Assembly (NCBI GenBank): GCA_045594705.1
Contig: JAZNZB010000064.1
Location: forward strand, 1-19,397
From: SVQP01 sp045594705
GTDB lineage: Bacteria > Bacillota > Clostridia > Oscillospirales > CAG-272
Length of the DNA stretch: 19,397 nucleotides
Direction of reading: 5' to 3'
Both the position numbers and the translations under genes were made by a program. Within the stretch, counting starts at the first letter, position 1. Every line of letters starts with the position of its first letter. This document shows, piece after piece, positions 1 through 6,485 of the stretch. The notes under the pieces were generated by a model that was given only the letters and a program-made list of their open reading frames with translations, ran no database searches and was not told where the DNA came from.

Positions 1-11
1 CCCCACAGGAT

Positions 12-150
12 GAAAGTTTTCGCCCGCCTTTTTCAAAAGGCGGCGGGCTCCAAGGGCAGAGCCCTTGGTCGCCTCCGCAGAGGCGAAATCTCTTTAACGG
101 CATTTCTTTGGTTCTTTCTTTGTGCCTACTTGCTCAAAGAAAGAACGGAA
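12..150 (-). repeat. Multi-hairpin intergenic repeat, copy 1 (reverse orientation)
   Basis: Read on the minus strand, this copy is a run of stem-loops. Hairpin A has arms 111-122 and 135-146 (GTTCTTTCTTTG / CAAAGAAAGAAC). Hairpin B has arms 69-75 and 80-86 (TCGCCTC / GAGGCGA). Hairpin C has arms 50-57 and 61-68 (CCAAGGGC / GCCCTTGG). Hairpin D is the GCCGCCTTTT-type palindrome at about 25-47, and the copy ends in AAAACTTTCAT (minus strand). The same order recurs at 8114-8262 and, without hairpin B, at 165-297. Bases 3-47 are a perfect inverted match of 253-297. No coding capacity is visible. The element could be a terminator-like module, a structured RNA or a non-autonomous mobile element. 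Confidence 0.8.
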
Positions 151-164
151 TGAATTAGGACATG

Positions 165-297
165 AAACATTGAGAAAGTTTTCTCCGTTCTTTTTGGCAA
201 AATTGCCGCAAAAAGAACCAAAAACGGCGTTATGCGAGGGCGCTGCCCTCGACCCGCCGCCTTTTGAAAAAGGCGGGCGAAAACTTTCATCCTGTGG
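165..297 (+). repeat. Multi-hairpin intergenic repeat, copy 2 (forward orientation)
   Basis: This copy faces copy 1 head to head. Hairpin A has arms 187-196 and 209-218 (GTTCTTTTTG / CAAAAAGAAC) with an inner GGCAA/TTGCC stem. Hairpin C has arms 236-241 and 245-250 (GAGGGC / GCCCTC). Hairpin D spans 253-278. The AAAACTTTCAT tail is at 280-290. Hairpin B, present in the other two copies, is missing. The arms 3-47 and 253-297 form a 45-bp perfect inverted repeat, so the two copies could fold into one large cruciform. Confidence 0.8.
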
Positions 298-424
298 CGG
301 GGGCCCGTTGGGGTGGGGCGATCAAAAACTTTCATCCTGCGAGAGTGGTCCGCTGGGGGAAGCGACGCAAAAACTTTCATCCTATGGCGGTGGTCCGCTG
401 GGGGAAGCGACGCAAAAACTTTCA
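280..424 (+). repeat. 45-bp tandem repeat, three units
   Basis: The core AAAACTTTCAT starts at 280, 325, 370 and 415, an exact 45-bp period. Units 2 and 3 are nearly identical and both end in CCGCTGGGGGAAGCGACGC. Unit 1 is more diverged and G-rich. The array grows out of the tail of the multi-hairpin repeat. Reverse-orientation sequence at the left edge (1-22) suggests related units continue outside the window. Since 45 is a multiple of three, the array stays open in frame and joins the DUF512 reading frame, but it lies upstream of that gene's promoter and is not expected to be translated. Confidence 0.9.
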
Positions 425-447
425 TGAGTGTTTTTGTGCGAAAACAT

Positions 448-476
448 TTGACAATCGCGCATTTATATGTTATAAT
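448..476 (+). promoter_or_regulatory. Sigma-A promoter for DUF512-der
   Basis: A TTGACA -35 (448-453) is followed by a 17-bp spacer and TATAAT (471-476), with an extended -10 TGT at 468-470. It is a full consensus promoter, about 50 bp upstream of the DUF512 start and just after the repeat array. Its position argues that coding begins downstream of the repeats. Confidence 0.9.
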
Positions 477-524
477 ACTATGATTAGAGTAAAATCTATA
501 ACTATGCCCAAAGGAGGGATGAGA

Positions 525-1847
525 ATGGTTACCATCACGGGCGTGGATAAGGGAAGCCGTGCGGACAGACACGGTATAAAGCAAGGCGACGTGCTGCTTT
601 CGATCAATGACCGAGAGATCCGTGACGTGCTTGACTACCGTTTTCATCTGGCCAATCATACGGTCACGCTCAAGCTGCACCGCGGCCCCGAGATTGTCAC
701 CGTGACCATCCATAAGCAGGAATACGACGATATCGGCCTTGATTTCGAAACCCCGCTCATGGATAAAAAGCAACGCTGTGAGAATAAATGCATCTTCTGC
801 TTTATCGATCAGTTGCCGAAAGGCATGCGCGAAACGCTCTATTTCAAGGACGACGACTCCCGCCTTTCCTTCCTTCACGGCAACTACATCACGCTGACCA
901 ATATGTACGACCGTGATATCGACCGCATTATTGAAATGCATATCAGCCCGGTCAATATCTCAGTGCACACCACCAATCCCGAGCTGCGTTGCTTTATGCT
1001 GCACAATAAGCGCGCGGGCGAGGTGCTTTCCTATATGAAGAAACTGGCCGACGCGGGTATTACGCTTTGCGGACAGATCGTGCTTTGCCGCGGCATCAAC
1101 GACGGTGCAGAGCTTGACCGATCCCTACGTGACCTGCAAGCCCTGTATCCCGCTATGTCCTCGGTGTCCGTCGTGCCCGCAGGGCTGACGCGCTACCGTG
1201 AAAAGCTGTATGAGCTGACGCCCTATACCCCCGAGGAATGCGCACAGATCATTGCGCAGGTCAATCGCGTGGGTGACGAATGCGATGAAAAGTACGGCAC
1301 GCGCATCTTCTGCTGCGCGGATGAGCTTTATATCAAGGCGGGCTTGCCGCTGCCGGGCGAGGAATACTACGGCGACTACGATCAGATCGAGAACGGCGTT
1401 GGCATGATCACCTCGCTTTGCACCGAGGTTGCCACAGAGCTTGACTTTGCGGACGAATACAAGCAGTCCTACAAAGCCCCCAGACACGTCAGTATTGCCA
1501 CGGGCGCAGCAGCCTATGATACCATCTGCGTGCTTGCATCCAAGCTGGAGCAGACCTTTGAGGGCTTGCAGGTGGATGTGCACCTCGTGATCAATCACTT
1601 TTTCGGAGAGAGCATTACCGTGGCAGGCCTTCTGACCGGCTGCGATATTGTCGGGCAGCTGCAGGGCAAGGAGCTTGGCGATTGCTTGCTCATTCCCGAA
1701 AACACCTTGCGCGCAGGAGAGGATACGTTGCTTGACGATATGACCGTGGAGCAGCTTTCGGCCGCTCTTGGCGTGCCCGTTTGCCCCTCGGCCAACGACG
1801 GCGTCGGCTTTGTGGAGTCGGTGCTGGGCGTAAAACTTTGTGAGTAA
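525..1847 (+). CDS. DUF512 family protein (PDZ plus radical-SAM-like)
   Basis: A 440-aa protein. Residues 1-75 form a PDZ-like domain (GIKQGDVLLSIND). It is followed by CX3CX2C with cysteines 85, 89 and 92 (CENKCIFCFIDQLP), a radical-SAM-type [4Fe-4S] site, and then the rest of the DUF512 body. The family is conserved in Clostridia, commonly next to der; its reaction is not established as far as I know. I chose the ATG at 525 because AAGGAGGG (511-518) sits 6 nt upstream and a consensus promoter ends at 476. ATGs at 504 and 519 are in frame but overlap or precede the ribosome binding site, and the open frame reaching back to 264 runs through tandem repeats. der follows after a 15-nt gap, so the two are almost certainly co-transcribed. 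Confidence 0.92.
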   Translation: MVTITGVDKGSRADRHGIKQGDVLLSINDREIRDVLDYRFHLANHTVTLKLHRGPEIVTVTIHKQEYDDIGLDFETPLMDKKQRCENKCIFCFIDQLPKGMRETLYFKDDDSRLSFLHGNYITLTNMYDRDIDRIIEMHISPVNISVHTTNPELRCFMLHNKRAGEVLSYMKKLADAGITLCGQIVLCRGINDGAELDRSLRDLQALYPAMSSVSVVPAGLTRYREKLYELTPYTPEECAQIIAQVNRVGDECDEKYGTRIFCCADELYIKAGLPLPGEEYYGDYDQIENGVGMITSLCTEVATELDFADEYKQSYKAPRHVSIATGAAAYDTICVLASKLEQTFEGLQVDVHLVINHFFGESITVAGLLTGCDIVGQLQGKELGDCLLIPENTLRAGEDTLLDDMTVEQLSAALGVPVCPSANDGVGFVESVLGVKLCE

Positions 1848-1862
1848 AGGAGATTTATATAG

Positions 1863-3194
1863 ATGTCTAAACCTGTAATCGCTATCGTGGGTCGCCCCAA
1901 TGTGGGAAAATCGACCCTGTTCAATAAACTGATCGGTGAGCGTCGATCGATCGTGGAGGACGTTCCGGGCGTGACCCGTGACCGTATTTACGGCGAGACC
2001 GAATGGAGAGGCAGAAAGCTGGCCGTGATCGACACGGGCGGTATTGAGCCCAAAACGGGTGATGTGATCCTGTCGCAGATGAAGAACCAGGCGCAGATCG
2101 CCATTGACGACGCGGACGTTATCGTATTCATGTGCGACGTGCGTACCGGACTGACCGCCAACGACCGTGATATTGCGGTCATGCTCAAGCGCAGCGGCAA
2201 GCCCATTGTGCCTTGCATCAACAAGTGCGACCGTGTTGGCGACCTGCCTTACGAATTCTACGAATTCTACGAGCTTGGCTTTGCGTGCGATCCCATCGCG
2301 GTCTCTTCGATCCACGGTACGGGCTCGGGTGACCTGCTTGACGCTTGCCTGGAGTCTCTTGGCGAGTGGGACGACGCAGAGGAAGAGGACGATTCGATCA
2401 AGGTAGCCGTCATCGGCAAGCCCAACGCAGGCAAATCCTCGATCATCAACCGCTTTATCGGCCAGGAGCGCATGATCGTTTCTGACATTGCGGGCACGAC
2501 GCGTGACGCCGTGGACACCCGCGTGGAAAACGAGCAGGGCAAGTTTACCTTTATTGACACAGCAGGCATTCGCCGTCAGGCTAAGATCGACGATAAGATC
2601 GAGAAATACAGCGTGCTGCGTGCACACATGGCTGTGGAGCGCGCCGACGTTTGCCTTTTGATGATCGACGCATCCACCGGCATTACCGAGCAGGATGAAA
2701 AGATCGCGGGTATTGCGCACGAAGCGGGCAAGGCGACCATCATCGTGGTCAACAAGTGGGATGCCATTGAAAAGGACAACAACACGGTCAAGCAGTATAC
2801 CGACAAGATCCGTACTGCGCTGGCATACATGCCTTACGCACCCATTCTGTTCGTTTCCGCAAAAACAGGACAGAGAATTCCCAATATATACGAGCACATT
2901 CTGTACGTGTTCAACCAGGCCAATACACGCATCTCGACAGGTATGCTCAACGACGTGCTTGCCGAGGCGACCATGCGTACCCAGCCTCCCACCGACAAGG
3001 GCAGAAGACTCAAGATCTACTATATGACGCAGATCAGTGTAGCCCCTCCCACCTTTGTCATTTTCTGCAACAACATCGAGCTGTTCCACTATTCGTATCA
3101 GAGATATCTGGAAAACTGCCTGCGCGATACCTTTGGCTTCCGCGGTACGCCCATCAAGCTGATCATCCGTCAGAAGGGCGACGACAAGGTCTGA
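1863..3194 (+). CDS. der: Ribosome biogenesis GTPase Der (EngA)
   Basis: A 443-aa protein, the usual Der length, with two tandem G domains. The first has GRPNVGKS (10-17), DTGG (57-60) and NKCD (120-123). The second has GKPNAGKS (185-192), DTAG (232-235) and NKWD (297-300). A KH-like C-terminal domain runs from about 355 to 443. Der is an essential GTPase in 50S ribosomal subunit assembly. The acidic linker DDAEEEDDS (170-178) joins the G domains. GGAG lies upstream of the ATG. A short internal repeat, EFYEFY (131-136), is encoded by a 9-bp tandem repeat and appears to be ordinary variation for this loop. Confidence 0.98.
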   Translation: MSKPVIAIVGRPNVGKSTLFNKLIGERRSIVEDVPGVTRDRIYGETEWRGRKLAVIDTGGIEPKTGDVILSQMKNQAQIAIDDADVIVFMCDVRTGLTANDRDIAVMLKRSGKPIVPCINKCDRVGDLPYEFYEFYELGFACDPIAVSSIHGTGSGDLLDACLESLGEWDDAEEEDDSIKVAVIGKPNAGKSSIINRFIGQERMIVSDIAGTTRDAVDTRVENEQGKFTFIDTAGIRRQAKIDDKIEKYSVLRAHMAVERADVCLLMIDASTGITEQDEKIAGIAHEAGKATIIVVNKWDAIEKDNNTVKQYTDKIRTALAYMPYAPILFVSAKTGQRIPNIYEHILYVFNQANTRISTGMLNDVLAEATMRTQPPTDKGRRLKIYYMTQISVAPPTFVIFCNNIELFHYSYQRYLENCLRDTFGFRGTPIKLIIRQKGDDKV

Positions 3195-3210
3195 TAGCTT
3201 GCGATGATTC

Positions 3211-3310
3211 CGCGCCCAAGATCCTTCGCAGCGCATCCATTGGTCTGTCATTCTCGAGCGAAGCGAAGAATCTTGACCAATGGATGCTTGCTCGAGGATG
3301 ACAGGGCGCG
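3211..3310. repeat. Nested GAGCGAAGCGAAGGAT-type palindromic repeats
   Basis: The inner copy (3246-3274) has core ATTCT...AGAAT (3250-3254 / 3267-3271) around CGAGCGAAGCGA, enclosed by a perfect 13-bp inverted repeat, 3233-3245 / 3275-3287. Around it are two halves of a second copy in the opposite orientation, AAGATCCTTCGC (3218-3229) and TTGCTCGAGGATGACA (3288-3303), closed by CGCGCCC / GGGCGCG (3211-3217 / 3304-3310). One copy therefore seems to sit in the loop of another. If der and obg are co-transcribed, a long hairpin lies in that mRNA. No promoter is evident in this gap. Confidence 0.85.
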
Positions 3311-3341
3311 TAGAGAGTGATCATTTTGAAAGGATTTTACT

Positions 3342-4622
3342 ATGTTTATTGATAACGTAAAAGTATACCTCAAGGCAGGGGACGGCGGCAACGGTGCCGT
3401 GTCCTTCCGCCGTGAAAAATACGTAGCCGCAGGCGGTCCTGACGGCGGTGACGGCGGCAAGGGCGGTAACGTGGTCTTTCGCGTGGATCCCGGTGCAAAC
3501 ACGCTGCTCGCATTCCGCTATCAGCGTAAGTTTGTCGCTGAGCGCGGCGGAGATGGAACGGGCGCAAAGCGTCACGGTGCGACCGGTGCGGACGCTGTGG
3601 TGCTGGTGCCTCCCGGGACGCTGATCAAGGACGTGGAGACCGGTAAGATCATCCACGACATGCACGAGAACGACGGCGCGGACTTTATCTGCTGCCGTGG
3701 CGGCAAGGGCGGCTGGGGCAACAAGCATTTTGCCACGCCTACAAGACAGGTGCCGCTGTTTGCCAAGAACGGAACGCGCGGCCAGGAAAGAGAAGTGCTG
3801 CTGGAGCTCAAGATGCTTGCAGACGTGGGCCTGATCGGTTATCCCAGTGTGGGCAAGTCGTCGATCCTCGCACGCATTAGCTCTGCCAAGCCCAAGATCG
3901 CGGATTATCACTTCACCACGCTCTCGCCCAATCTGGGCGTGGTCAGCACGGGCGGTGAGAGCGGCTTTGTGGCTGCGGATATTCCCGGACTGATCGAGGG
4001 TGCGGCCGATGGCGCAGGTCTTGGACACGCATTTCTTCGTCACGTGGACCGCTGCAGACTGCTTTTGCACGTTGTAGATGTTGCAAGCGTGGAATACAGA
4101 GATCCCATTGAAGATATCAAGACCATCAACACAGAGCTTGCGCGTTATTCTCCCGAGCTTGCGACCCGCCCGCAGATCATTGTTGCCAACAAAATTGACG
4201 TGCTGGATCCCGAGCAGGTGGACGTGCCCGCGTTTGAGGCATTTGTCAAGGAGAACGGTTGGGAGCTCTTGTACGTCTCTGCCGCAACGGGTGAGGGGCT
4301 TACGCAGATGATCCGCCGCGTGGCTGAGCTGCTTGCAGATCTGCCTCCCATGACAGTATATGCAGCAGAATACGCCGAGGAGGATGCATACGTGGGCGGC
4401 GGCAAGGATACCACCATCACCTACGATCACGGCACCTACTACGTTGAGGGCGAGTGGCTGTATAATTTGATGGGTACCATCAATTTCAGCGATTATGAGT
4501 CTCTCAACTATTTCCAGAAGGTGCTGCAAAAGAGTGGTGTATTCGAGGCACTGGAGCAAAAGGGCTGCCGCGACGGTGATACCGTTTGCATTTACGATTT
4601 TGAATTTGACTACGTTAAGTAA
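3342..4622 (+). CDS. obg: GTPase Obg (CgtA)
   Basis: A 426-aa protein with the full three-domain layout. The Gly-rich Obg fold spans about 1-158 (KAGDGGNGAVSFRREKY). The G domain has GYPSVGKSS (166-174), DIPGLIEGA (213-221) and NKID (283-286). A C-terminal OCT domain (about 350-426) is typical of Gram-positive Obg. Obg binds the 50S subunit late in assembly and links ribosome status to stress and growth control. The start is set by the conserved MFIDNVKVYLKAGDGG and an AAAGGA site upstream. In many Firmicutes obg follows rplU-rpmA; here it follows der across a palindromic repeat. The pyrophosphatase starts 11 nt later. Confidence 0.98.
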   Translation: MFIDNVKVYLKAGDGGNGAVSFRREKYVAAGGPDGGDGGKGGNVVFRVDPGANTLLAFRYQRKFVAERGGDGTGAKRHGATGADAVVLVPPGTLIKDVETGKIIHDMHENDGADFICCRGGKGGWGNKHFATPTRQVPLFAKNGTRGQEREVLLELKMLADVGLIGYPSVGKSSILARISSAKPKIADYHFTTLSPNLGVVSTGGESGFVAADIPGLIEGAADGAGLGHAFLRHVDRCRLLLHVVDVASVEYRDPIEDIKTINTELARYSPELATRPQIIVANKIDVLDPEQVDVPAFEAFVKENGWELLYVSAATGEGLTQMIRRVAELLADLPPMTVYAAEYAEEDAYVGGGKDTTITYDHGTYYVEGEWLYNLMGTINFSDYESLNYFQKVLQKSGVFEALEQKGCRDGDTVCIYDFEFDYVK

Positions 4623-4633
4623 GGAGGATATAT

Positions 4634-5185
4634 ATGAATATCTGGCATGATATTGATCCTGCAGAGATCACCCCCGAGAAGTTTACGGGCGTGATCGAGA
4701 TCCCCAAGGGAAGCAAGTGTAAGTATGAAATGGACAAAAAGACGGGTATCTGCCGCCTGGACAGAATTCTGTATACCGCTACGCACTATCCCGCAAACTA
4801 CGGATTTATCCCGCGCACCTTTGCGGACGACGGAGACCCTTTGGACGTATTGGTGCTTTGCGACGAGCCGATCTATCCCATGACGTTGGTTGACGTGTAC
4901 CCCATTGGTGTGGTGCGCATGATCGACGGCGGTAAGCTGGACGACAAGATCATCGCGCTGCCTTGCAACGACCCTACCTATCGCGATGTGAAAACGTTGA
5001 ACGAGCTGCCCAGACACGTCTTTGACGAAATCATGCACTTCTTTACTGTGTATAAGCAGCTGGAAAACAAGCAGACCGCAGTCAAGGAGCTGCACAGTGC
5101 AGAGGAAGCCAAGGCAATCATCCAAGCTGCCATTGATCAGTACAACATGATGGAAGCCCGCGGTGATTTCGCAGGACATATGTAA
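4634..5185 (+). CDS. ppa: Inorganic pyrophosphatase, family I
   Basis: A 183-aa soluble family I PPase that hydrolyses PPi to two phosphates and so drives nucleic acid and protein synthesis forward. The metal-binding signature D66-G-D68-P-L-D71 is intact. It is preceded by ATHYPANYGFIP and followed by the second acidic cluster, DGGKLDDK (98-105). The C-terminal YKQLENK matches the lysine-bearing phosphate-binding stretch. An AAGGAGG ribosome binding site lies 6-7 nt before the ATG. It follows obg by 11 nt and is followed by an intrinsic terminator, so it is probably the last gene of the DUF512-der-obg-ppa unit. Confidence 0.97.
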   Translation: MNIWHDIDPAEITPEKFTGVIEIPKGSKCKYEMDKKTGICRLDRILYTATHYPANYGFIPRTFADDGDPLDVLVLCDEPIYPMTLVDVYPIGVVRMIDGGKLDDKIIALPCNDPTYRDVKTLNELPRHVFDEIMHFFTVYKQLENKQTAVKELHSAEEAKAIIQAAIDQYNMMEARGDFAGHM

Positions 5186-5191
5186 AAAGAG

Positions 5192-5224
5192 AAGAACGGC
5201 AAGTATGTGCTTGCCGTTCTTTTT
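5192..5224 (+). terminator. Intrinsic terminator after ppa
   Basis: An AAGAACGGCAAG / CTTGCCGTTCTT stem (5192-5203 / 5210-5221) with a TATGTG loop is followed by a T-run. It lies 7 nt past the ppa stop codon and closes the housekeeping block. Confidence 0.92.
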
Positions 5225-5362
5225 GCCCTCGCGACACCACTGCTCGGCAGTGGTGTCATCCTTGAGCGAAGCGAAGGATCTTGCGAGGGCATAGTGTGTT
5301 TTTACGTAGCACATTTTTGTCAAGATCCTTCGCTTCGCTCGAGGATGACAGACAAAAATGTG
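5225..5362. repeat. Inverted pair of GAGCGAAGCGAAGGAT-type repeats
   Basis: The two copies form 30-bp arms (5254-5283 / 5321-5350) with one mismatch and a 37-bp spacer. Each copy also has its own flanking inverted repeat. The left copy lies between GCCCTCGC and GCGAGGGC (5225-5232 / 5283-5290), with an extra 11-bp perfect hairpin at 5233-5257. The right copy lies between CACATTTTTGTC and GACAAAAATGTG (5310-5321 / 5351-5362). Same family as 3211-3310. No coding content is seen; it fills most of the gap between ppa and the next promoter. Confidence 0.9.
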
Positions 5363-5423
5363 CGATGGGGGATAGTTATCTATGCCTTTTGAGCAAAAAA
5401 CAGACTGTAATGATTGGTTATTG

Positions 5424-5452
5424 TTGCAAAAAACTGTTTCTTATGCTATAAT
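5424..5452 (+). promoter_or_regulatory. Sigma-A promoter, phosphatase-nitroreductase operon
   Basis: TTGCAA (5424-5429), a 17-bp spacer and TATAAT (5447-5452), with an extended -10 TGC. It lies 27 bp upstream of the phosphatase ATG, which gives a very short leader. Confidence 0.88.
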
Positions 5453-5478
5453 AAAGAAAACGTCCCGGAGGTGATCCC

Positions 5479-5943
5479 ATGATGCGCATTATGTTTGTCT
5501 GCCACGGCAATATCTGCCGCAGCCCCATGGCCGAATTCGTGCTCAAAAAGATGGTTTCGGAGCGGGGAATGGCCGATCAATTCTATATTGCGTCAAGTGC
5601 CACCAGCACCGAGGAGATCTGGGGCGGCGTGGGAAATCCCGTGTATCCGCCTGCCAAGGCTGAGCTTGCGGGGCACGGAATTTCCTGTGAGGGCAAGCGT
5701 GCAGTGCAGCTGACACGTGCCGATTACGGCAAATACGACCTTTTTATCGGCATGGACAGTGCCAATATCCGCAATATGCACCGAATATTGGGCGGCGACC
5801 CGCAAAACAAGATCCGCAAGCTCATGGACTATACCGACCGTGGCGGCGACGTGGCCGACCCGTGGTATACCCGTCGCTTTGACGTGACCTACGCCGACAT
5901 CCTTGCCGGCTGCGAGGGGCTTTTGAAAGAGATAATCAAATAA
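5479..5943 (+). CDS. Low-molecular-weight protein tyrosine phosphatase
   Basis: A 154-aa cytoplasmic enzyme. The CX5R signature is C8-HGNIC-R14-SPMAE, with C8 the nucleophile. The general acid is D127 in ADPWYTRRF. It removes phosphate from protein tyrosine or, in some Firmicute homologues, arginine; the substrate cannot be read from sequence. GGAGGTGAT lies just upstream of the ATG at 5479; a second ATG follows immediately at 5482. It is the first gene of a unit continuing into the nitroreductase, which starts 10 nt after the stop. No partner tyrosine kinase is in the window. Confidence 0.95.
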   Translation: MMRIMFVCHGNICRSPMAEFVLKKMVSERGMADQFYIASSATSTEEIWGGVGNPVYPPAKAELAGHGISCEGKRAVQLTRADYGKYDLFIGMDSANIRNMHRILGGDPQNKIRKLMDYTDRGGDVADPWYTRRFDVTYADILAGCEGLLKEIIK

Positions 5944-5953
5944 GGAGATTTAT

Positions 5954-6484
5954 ATGAATTTTACCGAAATCGCAAATACCCGCCAATCCTGCCGTAGCTA
6001 TGACGCGGCAAGAGCGGTTGAACAGGAAAAATTGGATGCCATTTTAGCGTCCGCGCGACTTGCCCCCTCGGCCTGCAACGCGCAGCCTTATCATATCACG
6101 GTCTGCAAGGGTGACGCTGCCAAGGCAGCCGCAAAGGCGGTGCAGGGCATGGGCATAAACAAGTTTGCCACCGATTGCCCTGTGATGCTGGTCATTTCCG
6201 AGGCATCCTATAACGCAACCGCTGCACTTGGCGCAAAGGTCAAGGACAACGACTACCGTTCTATCGATATCGGCATCATGACCGCGTATCTGACCACAGA
6301 GGCTACCGCACAGGGGCTTTCCACCTGCATTCTCGGCTGGCTGGACGATAAGGAGCTGCGTAAAATCTGCGGAATTGACGAGAAGGTGCGCCTGGTGATC
6401 TCTTTGGGTTACGCCAAGGCGGACGATAAGCTGCGCCAAAAGAAGCGCAAGGACATGGAAGAACTTATAAAGGTGGTTGACTGA
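5954..6484 (+). CDS. Nitroreductase family protein (FMN-dependent)
   Basis: A 176-aa compact nitroreductase fold. The N-terminal NTRQSCRSYD provides the FMN-phosphate-binding Arg/Ser pair. ARLAPSACNAQPYH is the typical PSAxNxQPW-like flavin motif. STCILGWLDDKELR and LVISLGYAK are the second flavin-contacting region and the dimer-interface strand. Such enzymes reduce nitro groups, quinones or flavin substrates with NAD(P)H; the natural substrate is unknown. AAGGAG lies before the ATG. It is 10 nt after the phosphatase, and its stop lies 1 nt before the next start, so all three genes are probably co-transcribed and coupled. Confidence 0.93.
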   Translation: MNFTEIANTRQSCRSYDAARAVEQEKLDAILASARLAPSACNAQPYHITVCKGDAAKAAAKAVQGMGINKFATDCPVMLVISEASYNATAALGAKVKDNDYRSIDIGIMTAYLTTEATAQGLSTCILGWLDDKELRKICGIDEKVRLVISLGYAKADDKLRQKKRKDMEELIKVVD

Positions 6485-6485
6485 C

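Noticed and set aside
280..424. Possible CRISPR array
   Set aside because: The units are contiguous 45-bp tandem repeats with conserved sequence throughout, not repeats separated by unique spacers, and there are no cas genes.
264..524. N-terminal extension of DUF512 through the tandem repeats
   Set aside because: A full consensus promoter (448-476) and a strong ribosome binding site (511-518) lie inside it, and the extension is repeat-coded with no domain.
2257..2280. 9-bp tandem repeat in der suspected of being a recent slippage insertion (EFYEFY)
   Set aside because: It keeps the frame and, from memory, EFYEFY followed by a Leu-Gly is seen in other Clostridial Der proteins, so it looks normal.
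1125..3251. 708-codon open frame on the minus strand opposite DUF512 and der, and similar long antisense frames (3321-4559 minus, 6465-7715 minus, 11131-13425 plus)
   Set aside because: They mirror real genes with clear domains. The coding strands largely avoid TTA, CTA and TCA codons, which leaves the antisense frame free of stops. Their translations look like no protein family and have no ribosome binding sites that I can see.
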